From JABMMZ01 sp044341025 (lineage in GTDB: Bacteria > Bacteroidota > Bacteroidia > NS11-12g > UBA955): a stretch of DNA of 31,328 bases. This document shows positions 23,832 to 31,328 of this stretch, one piece after another. The notes beneath the pieces were generated by a model. It saw only the letters and a program-made list of their open reading frames with translations, ran no database searches and was not told the DNA's origin. A program made the translations under genes and the position numbers. Location: contig JBIISM010000019.1 in NCBI GenBank assembly GCA_044341025.1, positions 1-31,328 of the forward strand. Direction: 5' to 3'. Numbering within the stretch: the stretch's first letter is position 1; the number at the start of each line of letters is the position of its first letter.

Positions 23832-25388
23832 ATGTCTAACAATAGTTACCGTAAGAATATACTGAAAAAAATTGTAAATGCAGGAAGGCGAATTGCCCTT
23901 CCCTTTGCACTTAATCAAGATAAGGCTTACAGGCAACAGTTGCGCACATTAAAAAAGTTATTAAACAAAGCAGAACGCACCGAATACGGCATAGCACATC
24001 ATTTCACCAAGGTTATAAAATCGAAGACAGTTTATAGAAGCTACAAACAATTGGTGCCAATTATGGACTATTCAAAAATGCATGATTGGTGGCAAAAAGC
24101 ATACAATGGCAGTGAAAATGTAACTTGGCCGGGAAAGATAGATTTCTTTGCCCTCAGTTCAGGGACTTCGGAAGGAAGTAGTAAATACATTCCAGTTTCT
24201 GAAGACATGATTAAATCGATTACAAAAGCGAGTCTTCGACAGATCATTAGCATTGCAAAGACCGATATACCCAAAGACTATTTAGCTAAGGATTATTTAA
24301 TCATTGGTGGCAGTACAAGTTTATATTTCAATGACCAAGGAGACACCTATGCGGGCGACTTAAGTGGAATAACCAGCAGCAATGTGCCAGCTTGGTTTGA
24401 TCGATTTTCCAAACCATCTCCTGACATTCGAAGTGAAAAAAGCTGGCAAAACAAAATCGACAGAATGGTTGAAGATGCCCCAAATTGGGATGTGGTTGCT
24501 ATCGCAGGCGTACCTGCATGGATTCAAATATTGTTTGAGAACATTATTGAGAAATACCGCTTAAAAAACATCCATGATATTTGGCCTAATTTCAGTGTTT
24601 ATATTTGGGGAGGAGTCGCTATTGAACCCTATAGGAAAAGCTTAAATGCATTACTTGATCATCCAATTATGTATTTCGAAACCTATTTAGCCTCAGAAGG
24701 TTTTGTGGCCTATCAAGCCAAAAAAGATACCGATGGCATGCGTCTAAACTTCAAGAATGGAATGTTTTATGAATTTATTCCCTTTGATGACAACAATTTT
24801 GACGAGAACAATGACTTGCGTCCAAATGCAGAAAGTTTAAATCTAAGGCAAGTCAAAAAAGACCAAGATTATGCTATTCTTTTGACAACCTGCTCAGGCG
24901 CTTGGCGCTACCTTATTGGCGACACAATACGCTTTACCAATGTTGATAGCTGTGAAATAAAAATAACTGGTCGCACCAAGCATTTCTTAAGTGTTTGCGG
25001 CGAACATTTAAGCGTCGACAACATGAATACAGCAATCTCTCAACTAAGCGATTTTATTGGTGAACCAATCAATGAATTTACAGTGAAAGGCCTAAGCAAA
25101 AACAAAAACCATTGCCACCAATGGTATATAGCCTGTGACAAATTGGGATTAAGCGAACATGAAATTGCAATCAAGTTAGATGAATACCTCTCCCACACCA
25201 ATGATGATTATGCAACAGAGAGAAAACATGCGCTTAAAGAAGTGAAAGTAAAAATATTGCCATTGGATATTTTCATTTCATGGATGCAAGAGCAAGGCAA
25301 ATTTGGATCACAGAACAAATTTCCACGGGTACTAAGCAACAGCAAGTATGAGGAGTGGATAAGCTTCCTAGATGCTCAGAAAAAGTAA
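23832..25388 (+). CDS. GH3-family acyl-adenylate-forming enzyme
   Basis: 518 residues, GH3 branch of the adenylating (ANL) superfamily. ATP motif 1 is SSGTSEGSSKYIP (109-121), motif 2 YLASEGFVAY and motif 3 YLIGDTIRF, in the usual order, with a C-terminal domain carrying GEHLS and the catalytic-lysine-like end (QGKFGSQNKFPR). Plant GH3 enzymes conjugate jasmonate, auxin or benzoates to amino acids; bacterial members are common in Bacteroidota, with mostly unknown substrates. It lies 46 bp after the PaaE-like reductase on the same strand, possibly co-transcribed, and ends at a strong terminator. A full-length, intact gene; reaction type is confident, substrate is not. Confidence 0.9.
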   Translation: MSNNSYRKNILKKIVNAGRRIALPFALNQDKAYRQQLRTLKKLLNKAERTEYGIAHHFTKVIKSKTVYRSYKQLVPIMDYSKMHDWWQKAYNGSENVTWPGKIDFFALSSGTSEGSSKYIPVSEDMIKSITKASLRQIISIAKTDIPKDYLAKDYLIIGGSTSLYFNDQGDTYAGDLSGITSSNVPAWFDRFSKPSPDIRSEKSWQNKIDRMVEDAPNWDVVAIAGVPAWIQILFENIIEKYRLKNIHDIWPNFSVYIWGGVAIEPYRKSLNALLDHPIMYFETYLASEGFVAYQAKKDTDGMRLNFKNGMFYEFIPFDDNNFDENNDLRPNAESLNLRQVKKDQDYAILLTTCSGAWRYLIGDTIRFTNVDSCEIKITGRTKHFLSVCGEHLSVDNMNTAISQLSDFIGEPINEFTVKGLSKNKNHCHQWYIACDKLGLSEHEIAIKLDEYLSHTNDDYATERKHALKEVKVKILPLDIFISWMQEQGKFGSQNKFPRVLSNSKYEEWISFLDAQKK

Positions 25389-25403
25389 AAATATTATAAA
25401 CAA

Positions 25404-25433
25404 AAAAGGGGCAGAAAAATCTGCCCCTTTTTT
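25404..25433. terminator. bidirectional terminator between GH3 and DUF4197 genes
   Basis: AAAAAGGGGCAGA, loop aaaa, then the exact complement forms a 13-bp stem flanked by A and T runs, between convergent genes ending at 25388 (plus) and 25452 (minus). It can serve both. Confidence 0.9.
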
Positions 25434-25451
25434 TATTTTACCCTCTATTTA

Positions 25452-26180
25452 TTAAGACTTCTTTTGAGTGTCTGCATATTTAAATGCTTTCGCCATCAAA
25501 TCTGTAGCCCTATTGGCTGGATTCTCACGAATTAAATTCTCTTCCTCCTCAACTTTATTAAATAGAGCGCTCAAGGTTTTTTCTGTTACGTATCCATTTA
25601 AATCTGGATTCAATTTATTGGCGATTAATGGGTTTTTATTGTAAATATTCACCAAATCAGCCCAATTCGAAGTAAATCCTACTTTATCTAATGATTCTTG
25701 AATTTTTGGTTTAAATGCACTGGTTAAAGCACTTGTAGTGTTTTGTTTTAAGTAACTGGTAGCAGCGCCTTTCCCGCCAGTTAAGACACCCATTGCATCG
25801 GTAAAGCTCATATTGGTAACGGCATCCATGAAAATTGGTTTGGCAGTCAATACAGCCGCTTCTGCGCCTTCATTTAACTTATTTATCACATTGTCAACTT
25901 GGCTGCCCATTCCAATTGATCTTAATTTGTCTGCTATTTTTTGGGCATCTGTTGGAAGTAAGATTCTTATGGCAGAATTTTTATTGAATCCACCAGCAGC
26001 GGACAAAACATTTACACCATTGCCAAAGCCTTGCTTCAAAGCATCCTTTAAACCTCCAGCTGCTTCAGCAGAACTTGGAGCGCTTAACACATCGGTTGCG
26101 ACTTCGGTTGCAAGCATTTTTAAAGCATCACAAGAAATTAGGGATACCGAAAAGATCGATAAGATTAGTAGTTTTTTCAT
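25452..26180 (-). CDS. DUF4197-family lipoprotein
   Basis: 242 residues. The lipobox SLIS-C17 follows a short hydrophobic N-terminus, so it is a lipoprotein, probably at the inner or outer membrane facing the periplasm. The mature part matches the DUF4197 layout: GLKDALKQGFGNGVNVLSAAGGFNKN, then SFTDAMGVLTGGKGAATSYLK and a C-terminal ALFNKVEEEENLIRENPANR-type segment. The biochemical role of the family is unknown. It follows the MarR gene on the same strand by 46 bp and could share its transcript. ATG start without a Shine-Dalgarno. Confidence 0.88.
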   Translation of the reverse strand: MKKLLILSIFSVSLISCDALKMLATEVATDVLSAPSSAEAAGGLKDALKQGFGNGVNVLSAAGGFNKNSAIRILLPTDAQKIADKLRSIGMGSQVDNVINKLNEGAEAAVLTAKPIFMDAVTNMSFTDAMGVLTGGKGAATSYLKQNTTSALTSAFKPKIQESLDKVGFTSNWADLVNIYNKNPLIANKLNPDLNGYVTEKTLSALFNKVEEEENLIRENPANRATDLMAKAFKYADTQKKS

Positions 26181-26226
26181 TTTATTACAAGGATTTAATT
26201 TAAAGTAAACAAAAGCTATACCAATA

Positions 26227-26688
26227 CTAAGCTTTGAAAGTTGCTCTTACCTTATCGAGTACATCAGACAACATCAACAGTTCATTGTCGTCGACAGTTT
26301 TTAGATTAATATTAACCAAATTAAACATTGGATTTATTTCATCTAAAGCTTTGATGCCCTTCTCAGAAATCTTCAACAATATTTGCCTTCTGTTGGTTTT
26401 GTTGTAGTTGCGTAAAATGAGTTTTTTCTCAACCAATTTATCGCACAACCGAGTTATGTCAGGATTTTTATCCAACATGACATCTTTCAAGTCCCCACAT
26501 GTGGCATGTCCGTGCTTTCTGCCTTTTAGAATGCGTAAAACATTGTATTGAGGCAAACTAATGCCGTATACTTTTAAAGCATTTTTAAAAGCATCTTCAA
26601 TGGCATTTGCGGTGAAGATGATATTTACTATCGCCTTTTCCTGAGCACTATTGAACTTAGACTGGTTTATTTCTTCTTCTATTTTCAA
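26227..26688 (-). CDS. MarR-family transcriptional regulator
   Basis: 153 residues with a MarR winged helix-turn-helix: YNVLRILKGRKHG, CGDLKDVMLDKNPDITRLCDKLVEKKL (recognition helix and wing start about 65-95) and the basic wing RNYNKTNRRQ. MarR dimers usually bind short palindromes and release on binding small phenolics, oxidants or metals. The start is TTG at 26688; no ATG fits, and the TTG lies 5 nt after a TAACTTTG box, so the mRNA should be leaderless. It is divergent from feoAB, 242 bp apart, and a regulatory link to iron uptake is possible but unproven. Confidence 0.9.
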   Translation of the reverse strand: MKIEEEINQSKFNSAQEKAIVNIIFTANAIEDAFKNALKVYGISLPQYNVLRILKGRKHGHATCGDLKDVMLDKNPDITRLCDKLVEKKLILRNYNKTNRRQILLKISEKGIKALDEINPMFNLVNINLKTVDDNELLMLSDVLDKVRATFKA

Positions 26689-26693
26689 TTCTA

Positions 26694-26701
26694 CAAAGTT
26701 A
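26694..26701 (-). promoter_or_regulatory. -7 box of the MarR gene
   Basis: The minus strand reads TAACTTTG (TAnnTTTG), followed by TAGAA and the TTG start. There is no TTTG at N19. Confidence 0.5.
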
Positions 26702-26895
26702 AAAAAAATACGGACACATTTATTTTAATATTTTTAAGATCTTAATGTTTTATCCAATACCATCCTCAAATGCTGCAGTAATCCCATTTGGATCATTTAA
26801 TTTGGTCTTGAAAGATACCAAATCATAAAGCCAGCAGCAAGACAATAAAACATGTCGTACATCATAAAAAAAAAGCAATAATTTTAAATGTTATT

Positions 26896-26914
26896 ATTTA
26901 GAAATGTTCTAAAT
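26896..26914. promoter_or_regulatory. 19-bp perfect dyad upstream of feoA, operator candidate
   Basis: ATTTAGAA-ATG-TTCTAAAT is a perfect 8-bp inverted repeat with a 3-base centre, 16 bp before the feoA ATG. It overlaps a -7-like TAAATTG. Its 19-bp length and TTAG...CTAA outline recall DtxR/IdeR-type iron-dependent repressor operators, which suits an iron-uptake operon; the divergent MarR protein is another candidate binder. Confidence 0.6.
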
Positions 26915-26930
26915 TGCGCCCCTATTTAAA

Positions 26931-27164
26931 ATGAACGCCAGCGAGCTTAAGCAAGGAGATACTGCCGTGATTCATCATGTTGAATTTTCGGACCTTAGAA
27001 ATAAGCTTATAGAAATGGGTTGTTTTGAGGGGAATAAAATTAAACGTCTTTACACAGCACCTTTGGGTGATCCGATTGCATTTGATATCAATGGCTACAT
27101 TTTGGCTTTAAGAAAGGAAGAAGCCAAACTCATAGAAATAACTTTGAAAAAAATTGAATCCTAA
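26931..27164 (+). CDS. feoA: FeoA ferrous iron transport accessory protein
   Basis: 77 residues, SH3-like FeoA domain. Typical blocks are L-K-x-GD near the start (SELKQGDTAVI), an IEMGCFEGNKIKRLYTAPLGDPIAF core and the closing ALRKEEAKLIEI strand. It binds or modulates FeoB at the inner membrane. Its stop overlaps feoB by 11 bases, so translation is coupled. It lies behind a 19-bp dyad that may be an iron-responsive operator. Confidence 0.95.
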   Translation: MNASELKQGDTAVIHHVEFSDLRNKLIEMGCFEGNKIKRLYTAPLGDPIAFDINGYILALRKEEAKLIEITLKKIES

Positions 27165-29175
27165 TAAGGTTAAACATATCGTATTGGCGGGCAATCCGAA
27201 TTCAGGCAAAACCACTTTGTTTAATGCTTTAACGGGCTTGCATCAAAAAATAAGCAATTTGCCTGGCACAACCATTGAAAAAAAGACTGGCTATTTCAAT
27301 ATCGATGACCATAAAATTTCGATCACAGATTTACCTGGCACCTATAGCATACACCCAAAGGGAGAAGATGAGCTTATTAGTGTTGGTTTTTTAATTGACC
27401 CTAAGGATACGCCAATTGATTTGGTGGTTTTTGTTGCCGATGCAGGGAATTTATCGAGGAATCTCCTTTTGTATTCACAAGTTGCAGACCTAGGCTATCC
27501 CATGATTTTAGCTTTAAACATGAACGATTTAGCCGCTAAAAAAGGCATCAGTATTGACGTTGCAGAACTTTCAAAACACCTAGGCGTGATTGTTTGTCCT
27601 GTTAATGCAAGAAACGAAATCGGACTTGCTAAACTAAAGGAGGCTATTGTCAAAGTTGATTCGGCACACCAAAGCACTTTTTATGATGGAACTGGCATAA
27701 GTGATGCAAATTTCTTCAGCAATTACCGCCATTTCTTACAAGATCAAATCAAAAAACTAAAGGAACTCGACCCTGATCAGACCAAGAAAAACGAATTGGA
27801 TATTTCTACTGAAACGACTGCCAGGTACCACAAGATTGACAAAATCTTAAGCAGCAGTTTGGAGCAAGATGCAAAAAAGAATAAAAATTTCACCCAAAGA
27901 ATTGATTCGGTATTGTTGCATCCTATCTATGGATTTCTGGTGTTTTACTTCACATTATTTATCATATTTCAATTAATCTTTAAGGTTGCAGAATATCCAA
28001 TGAATTGGATAGAAACAGGATTTGCCTTTATTGCTGAAACTTTAAAAACAAATTTACCTTCAGGGATGCTTAGTTCACTTATTTGCGATGGGGTTATCCC
28101 GGGTATTGGAGGGGTTATCGTTTTCTTGCCTCAGATAATTATTTTGTTTACCCTCTTGGCAATTTTAGAAGACAGTGGGTATATGACAAGGGTTAGCTTT
28201 ATCACAGACCGGTTGATGCGAAAATTTGGCTTAAATGGCAAATCGGTTGTTCCACTTATTGGAGGTATGGCCTGCGCCATTCCCTCAATTATGGCAAGTC
28301 GGAATATTGAAAACAAAAAAGACCGCTTAATCACAATACTTGTAACGCCCCTAATGAGTTGCTCTGCGAGATTGCCCGTATACACCCTCCTACTGAGTTT
28401 GTTGTTTATAGAACAAAAGCAAAGTTGGGTTGACTTAAGAGGCGTTATTCTTTTAGGCATGTATTTACTTGGATTTGCCGCAGCCCTTTTGTTTGCATTT
28501 ATTTTCAAATTAATCCTAAAACAAAAAGAAAAGAGTTTCTTTATATTAGAATTACCCGATTACAGAAAGCCCCGTTTAAAAAATATTTTATTTACCATCA
28601 AGGCAAAGGCTGGTGATTTTGTTTTTAATGCTGGTAAAATCATTGTCATGGTTAGCATTGTTTTATGGTTTTTGGCCAGTTATGCCCCAGGCGATAAGTT
28701 CGAAAAAATAGACCATAAATACGCCAACTATACCGCTGAAGACAAAGCTGTAAAAATTCAAAGTGAACGATTGGAAGTAAGTTATGCCGGTATTTTGGGC
28801 AAAACCATAGAACCAGCCATCAAGCCTTTGGGTTATGATTGGAAAATAGGCATTGCCTTGGTTACCAGTTTTGCTGCCAGAGAAGTTTTTGTAGGCACTA
28901 TAGCAACGATATACAGCGTTGGCAACCCTGACGACGTAAAAACACTAAGCGCTGTCCTAGCGTCACAAAAAAGAGCCTCAGACAATAAGCCTTTGTATTC
29001 ATTGGCAACTGTTTTATCACTTTTGGTGTTTTATGCCTTTGCCATGCAGTGTTTTAGCACTTTGGCGGTAACTTACCGAGAAACACATTCTATAAAATGG
29101 CCATTGGTTCAATTCTTTTACATGAGCGGATTTGCTTGGCTGATGAGCTTTATTGTGTATCAGATATTTAGTTAA
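27154..29175 (+). CDS. feoB: FeoB ferrous iron transporter
   Basis: 673 residues. The N-terminal G domain has G1 GNPNSGKT (13-20), G2 T39/T40, G3 DLPG (59-62) and G4 NMND (122-125). It is followed by a helical region and a polytopic membrane domain with the Gate blocks GIGGVIVFLPQIIILF, LEDSGYMTR and PLIGGMACAIPSIMASR, and the second gate SCSARLPVY. The C-terminal AAREVFVGTIATIYSVG block is typical. It imports Fe2+ across the inner membrane with GTP or ATP hydrolysis. The TTG start, 11 bp inside feoA, fits the G1 position; no ATG is available. Intact and full length. Usually repressed by iron. Confidence 0.96.
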   Translation: MNPNKVKHIVLAGNPNSGKTTLFNALTGLHQKISNLPGTTIEKKTGYFNIDDHKISITDLPGTYSIHPKGEDELISVGFLIDPKDTPIDLVVFVADAGNLSRNLLLYSQVADLGYPMILALNMNDLAAKKGISIDVAELSKHLGVIVCPVNARNEIGLAKLKEAIVKVDSAHQSTFYDGTGISDANFFSNYRHFLQDQIKKLKELDPDQTKKNELDISTETTARYHKIDKILSSSLEQDAKKNKNFTQRIDSVLLHPIYGFLVFYFTLFIIFQLIFKVAEYPMNWIETGFAFIAETLKTNLPSGMLSSLICDGVIPGIGGVIVFLPQIIILFTLLAILEDSGYMTRVSFITDRLMRKFGLNGKSVVPLIGGMACAIPSIMASRNIENKKDRLITILVTPLMSCSARLPVYTLLLSLLFIEQKQSWVDLRGVILLGMYLLGFAAALLFAFIFKLILKQKEKSFFILELPDYRKPRLKNILFTIKAKAGDFVFNAGKIIVMVSIVLWFLASYAPGDKFEKIDHKYANYTAEDKAVKIQSERLEVSYAGILGKTIEPAIKPLGYDWKIGIALVTSFAAREVFVGTIATIYSVGNPDDVKTLSAVLASQKRASDNKPLYSLATVLSLLVFYAFAMQCFSTLAVTYRETHSIKWPLVQFFYMSGFAWLMSFIVYQIFS

Positions 29176-29184
29176 TGGTTCTTT

Positions 29185-29259
29185 TAGGGTATAGGGTCCC
29201 TGTAGCAGAGACTTCACTGCGTTCTGTCACGCTACGGGATGAATCTAGGGTTAGGGTTT
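29185..29259. repeat. TAGGGT direct repeats flanking an imperfect inverted repeat
   Basis: TAGGGT occurs at 29185 and 29192, and again at 29246 and 29252. Between them TCCCTGTAGC (29197-29206) pairs with GCTACGGGA (29231-29239) with one bulged base. It lies just after the feoB stop, but no T-run follows the hairpin, so it is not a normal terminator. Confidence 0.55.
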
Positions 29260-29305
29260 AGTTTTTCGAAATTGCTGACAGATTTCTATTGACAAGTTGA
29301 TTTGC

Positions 29306-29450
29306 CGCCTTTTCCCGCTGTTTGCTTTAGCCTGCTTTATTTGTGCCAGAAACTGCTGGTGTTTTCCTTTGCTTACTGCCGCTCGCCCATAAAAACACGC
29401 AGTTGTATTGCCCCAAATTTGCACAGGGCTGCCGCGTCCATCGGGGCGAG
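29306..29450. repeat. dispersed ~145-bp repeat, copy B
   Basis: 145 bases matching copy A (6834-6976) over the whole length. In this copy one minus-strand frame is open, coding for a string with RAAVSKGKHQQFLAQIKQA, but single-base indels in copy A shift that frame, so coding is not the conserved property. It lies in the gap between feoB and the PKD gene. Together with 29185-29259 and the terminator it fills this ~370-bp gene-free gap. Confidence 0.8.
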
Positions 29451-29491
29451 AATAACTATTAACCAATAACTGATAACTAGCCTATGTACAA

Positions 29492-29520
29492 CAAAAGCCC
29501 CGACTTTCGTCGAGGCTTTT
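29492..29520. terminator. bidirectional terminator between feoB and the PKD gene
   Basis: AAAAGCC, a C/A mismatch, CGAC, loop tttc, GTCG and GGCTTTT form a stem of about 11 bp with A/T flanks, between convergent genes (feoB plus; PKD protein minus, ending at 29544). Confidence 0.85.
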
Positions 29521-29543
29521 GAATATTAATTTGAGCGAATTAA

Positions 29544-31328
29544 TTACTTAGCAATTGTAATTTTCTTAGTAGCGATTTGGTTTTCAGCGATCACTTTTAC
29601 AACATACACACCTGAAGCGAATTCAGACATGTCAACGTTTGTTGTGTTGCTGTCAACAGTGATGGTTTTAACCAATTCACCTAAAGTGTTGTAAATATTA
29701 ACAGTCATGTCGCCGCTGATTTCAGCAGAAAGACTTACGTTAAAGTTACCACCGTTAGGGTTAGGGTAAACTGATACTGCATTGTTCATGGTTTCAGCAT
29801 CATTGATAGAAGTACTCATCGTTACACACTTGGTCGTTGTGCACTCACATCCTGCTAAGTTAGTAGCAATCATGGTTACACAGTATTTACCTGGAGCATT
29901 GTAAGTATAAGAAGCACCTGCACCGTTTGAGTTGATAGAGTTACCGTCGCCAGTGATCCATTTGTAAGCAATACCGCTGCTCGCTCCACCTGTTGGTGTG
30001 AAGATTAAAGCAGAATTTTTAGCTGCATTTAAGTTGCCAGAGATACTGAAGTTACAAGTAGTTGGAAGTGGGTTGATGGTTACAGTTCTGCTGATTGAAT
30101 CAGAACAACCGTTTAAGATGCTCGCTTTCAATTGAACAGTGTATGTTTGAGATACACCAGAACCATAAGCATGAACTGGAGCAGATTGGCTAGAGAAGTT
30201 ACCATCACCAAAGTTCCATTTGTAAGTGATGTTACCTTGGGTGTAAGTTGTTTGGTTCGCAAATGGAACTTCACTACCAGCACATCTGTCTTCAACACTG
30301 AAGTTAACAGCTGGTTGAACACCTACATCAATGGTTTTGCTTTCAGTTGTTGTACAACCGTTTACTAAGTATGTAGTTAAGCTAACGATTCTTGGTCCGA
30401 TTGAAGACCAATTTCTAACTGGGCTAGTTGCAGTAGAGGTGAAACCATCACCAAAGTTCCAGAAGTAACTTTGTAAAGCCTCACCGTTTAATGCTGTAGT
30501 GTTTGTGAACGGAGTTGCAGTTCTGCTACAAGCAAAAGGGAAAGAGAAGTTTGTTGTTGGTGTTTGTTTAACAACTACAGGAATTGTTTTAGAATCAACA
30601 CAACCAAATTCAGATACTACTTCTAATTTTACATTTTTAGTACCAGCAGAAGTGAAAGTATAGGTTGGTTCTTCAACTGTTGCTTTGTTACCAGCATCAT
30701 CAAAATCCCAAAGGTTACCAAATTGACCTAAAGAAATAGTAGAGTTGTTTTCGAAATTGAACTCAGTATTTAAACAGTTACCGCTTGTTTGAGCGAAATC
30801 AGCTTTAGGCTTAGCAAATTGGTAAACAACTTTACTTGTTGTGTTTGTGCAACCATCAGCAGTAGCCGTTAAGCTTACTTTGTATCCACCTGGAGTGCTG
30901 TAGCTTTTGAAGATGTCATTTTTGCTGTTGGTGGTGTTTACAGCAGAACCGTCGCCGTAATCCCAATCATAAGTGATAGAACCTGAACCACCATAAACAG
31001 TTGCGTTTTTAAGTTTCACTGCAACACCCTCACAAGCATTTGTGTTGATAATGGTAGCAACCGGAACCTCAGTTACATCAATAACGTAAGTTTTGGTTGT
31101 AGTGAACGCTAATGGATTAGACGTTGTTTTAAGTGTAAGTGTGTATTGGCCAAATGAAGCATATCTGTGCGCTGGGCTAGCTTCGATGCTTACAGGAGAA
31201 CCATCACCAAAATTCCACTCATAGTCAATTGAACCACTAGATACAGTTGAAGTAGATTCGAAAATCAAATCAGTCTTTTCACAAAGAGCCGCTGGTAATT
31301 TAGCGCTAGGCACTACTTTAGGCGCGAT
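29544..31328 (-). CDS. PKD-repeat surface protein with T9SS type A sorting domain (5' end missing)
   Basis: 594 residues in the window; the frame stays open to the right edge, so the N-terminus and any signal peptide lie outside. An apparent GTG at 31313 is not a real start. Six PKD-like beta-sandwich repeats of about 80 residues are marked by WNFGDG, WDYGDG, WDFDDA, WNFGDG, WNFGDG and WITGDG in order, each ending in a strand with a conserved Cys (GC). The last ~75 residues are a T9SS type A domain (VYPNPNGGNFNVSL, VNIYNTLGELVKT, FASGVYVVKVIA, ATKKITIAK). PKD repeats space out or bind surfaces; this is probably a large gliding/adhesion-type or cell-surface protein. The third repeat has DDA instead of GDG. 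Confidence 0.9.
   Translation of the reverse strand: MAPKVVPSAKLPAALCEKTDLIFESTSTVSSGSIDYEWNFGDGSPVSIEASPAHRYASFGQYTLTLKTTSNPLAFTTTKTYVIDVTEVPVATIINTNACEGVAVKLKNATVYGGSGSITYDWDYGDGSAVNTTNSKNDIFKSYSTPGGYKVSLTATADGCTNTTSKVVYQFAKPKADFAQTSGNCLNTEFNFENNSTISLGQFGNLWDFDDAGNKATVEEPTYTFTSAGTKNVKLEVVSEFGCVDSKTIPVVVKQTPTTNFSFPFACSRTATPFTNTTALNGEALQSYFWNFGDGFTSTATSPVRNWSSIGPRIVSLTTYLVNGCTTTESKTIDVGVQPAVNFSVEDRCAGSEVPFANQTTYTQGNITYKWNFGDGNFSSQSAPVHAYGSGVSQTYTVQLKASILNGCSDSISRTVTINPLPTTCNFSISGNLNAAKNSALIFTPTGGASSGIAYKWITGDGNSINSNGAGASYTYNAPGKYCVTMIATNLAGCECTTTKCVTMSTSINDAETMNNAVSVYPNPNGGNFNVSLSAEISGDMTVNIYNTLGELVKTITVDSNTTNVDMSEFASGVYVVKVIAENQIATKKITIAK

Noticed and set aside
27154..29175. Possible disrupted FeoB because of the TTG start
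   Set aside because: All G motifs and gate blocks are present in frame and the length is normal; TTG is simply the start.
29251..29466. 71-residue minus-strand frame in repeat copy B
   Set aside because: Same repeat family as copy A, where the frame is shifted by indels; no other coding evidence.
1..31328. CRISPR arrays, transposases, phage or defence genes
   Set aside because: No regularly spaced repeats with spacers, and no gene in the window with such motifs; the repeats found are short, few or dispersed.

Overview
The window is chromosomal DNA of a member of the phylum Bacteroidota, AT-rich and almost fully coding. The evidence is two secreted proteins with C-terminal type IX secretion (T9SS) sorting domains, an S46 dipeptidyl-peptidase, a transketolase split into two genes, near-absence of Shine-Dalgarno sequences, and many copies of the Bacteroidota -7 box TAnnTTTG, three with a perfect TTTG at N19 spacing. 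I cannot place it confidently below phylum.

Layout. 1-585: AT-rich gene-free DNA with a tandem repeat and the terminator of the next operon. 586-3772 (minus): tkt N-half, a secreted von Willebrand A protein, tkt C-half, as one tight operon. 3859-5768 (minus): omega-amidase overlapping a methionine-type aminotransferase. 5935-6660 (minus): a short ATE-like (aminoacyl-tRNA-protein transferase) gene. 6661-7356: a gene-free nest of repeats, containing one copy of a dispersed ~145-bp repeat and a 176-bp imperfect palindrome that ends exactly on the last base of tRNA-Arg(ACG). 7516-9652 (minus): a T9SS substrate and an SDR oxidoreductase. 9770-13414 (plus): MlaE-MlaF lipid transporter core and an S46 peptidase with the DPP11-type specificity arginine. 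13522-18593 (plus): soluble PAS histidine kinase, LuxR-type response regulator and a 1039-residue envelope protein. 18612-19555 (minus): ECF sigma factor and a cysteine-free mini anti-sigma candidate. 19886-21408 (plus): SRP RNA and hisS. 21530-25388 (plus): small secreted protein, beta-carbonic anhydrase, orphan PaaE-type reductase, GH3-family adenylating enzyme. 25452-26688 (minus): DUF4197 lipoprotein and a MarR regulator. 26896-29175 (plus): operator-like palindrome and feoAB. 29176-29543: second copy of the dispersed repeat. 29544-31328 (minus): 3' part of a PKD-repeat T9SS protein that runs off the window.

Most genes are housekeeping. The less ordinary signals are: (i) a recurring arrangement in which an NTG start codon lies only 4-6 nt after a TAnnTTTG box, predicting leaderless mRNAs; (ii) the repeat nest beside tRNA-Arg; (iii) the ~145-bp dispersed repeat whose single-base indels argue against coding; (iv) the VWA gene lodged in a split transketolase operon; and (v) a two-component system coupled to an outer-membrane protein carrying a degenerate peptidase-like domain. 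I saw no CRISPR array, transposase, phage gene or obvious defence system.
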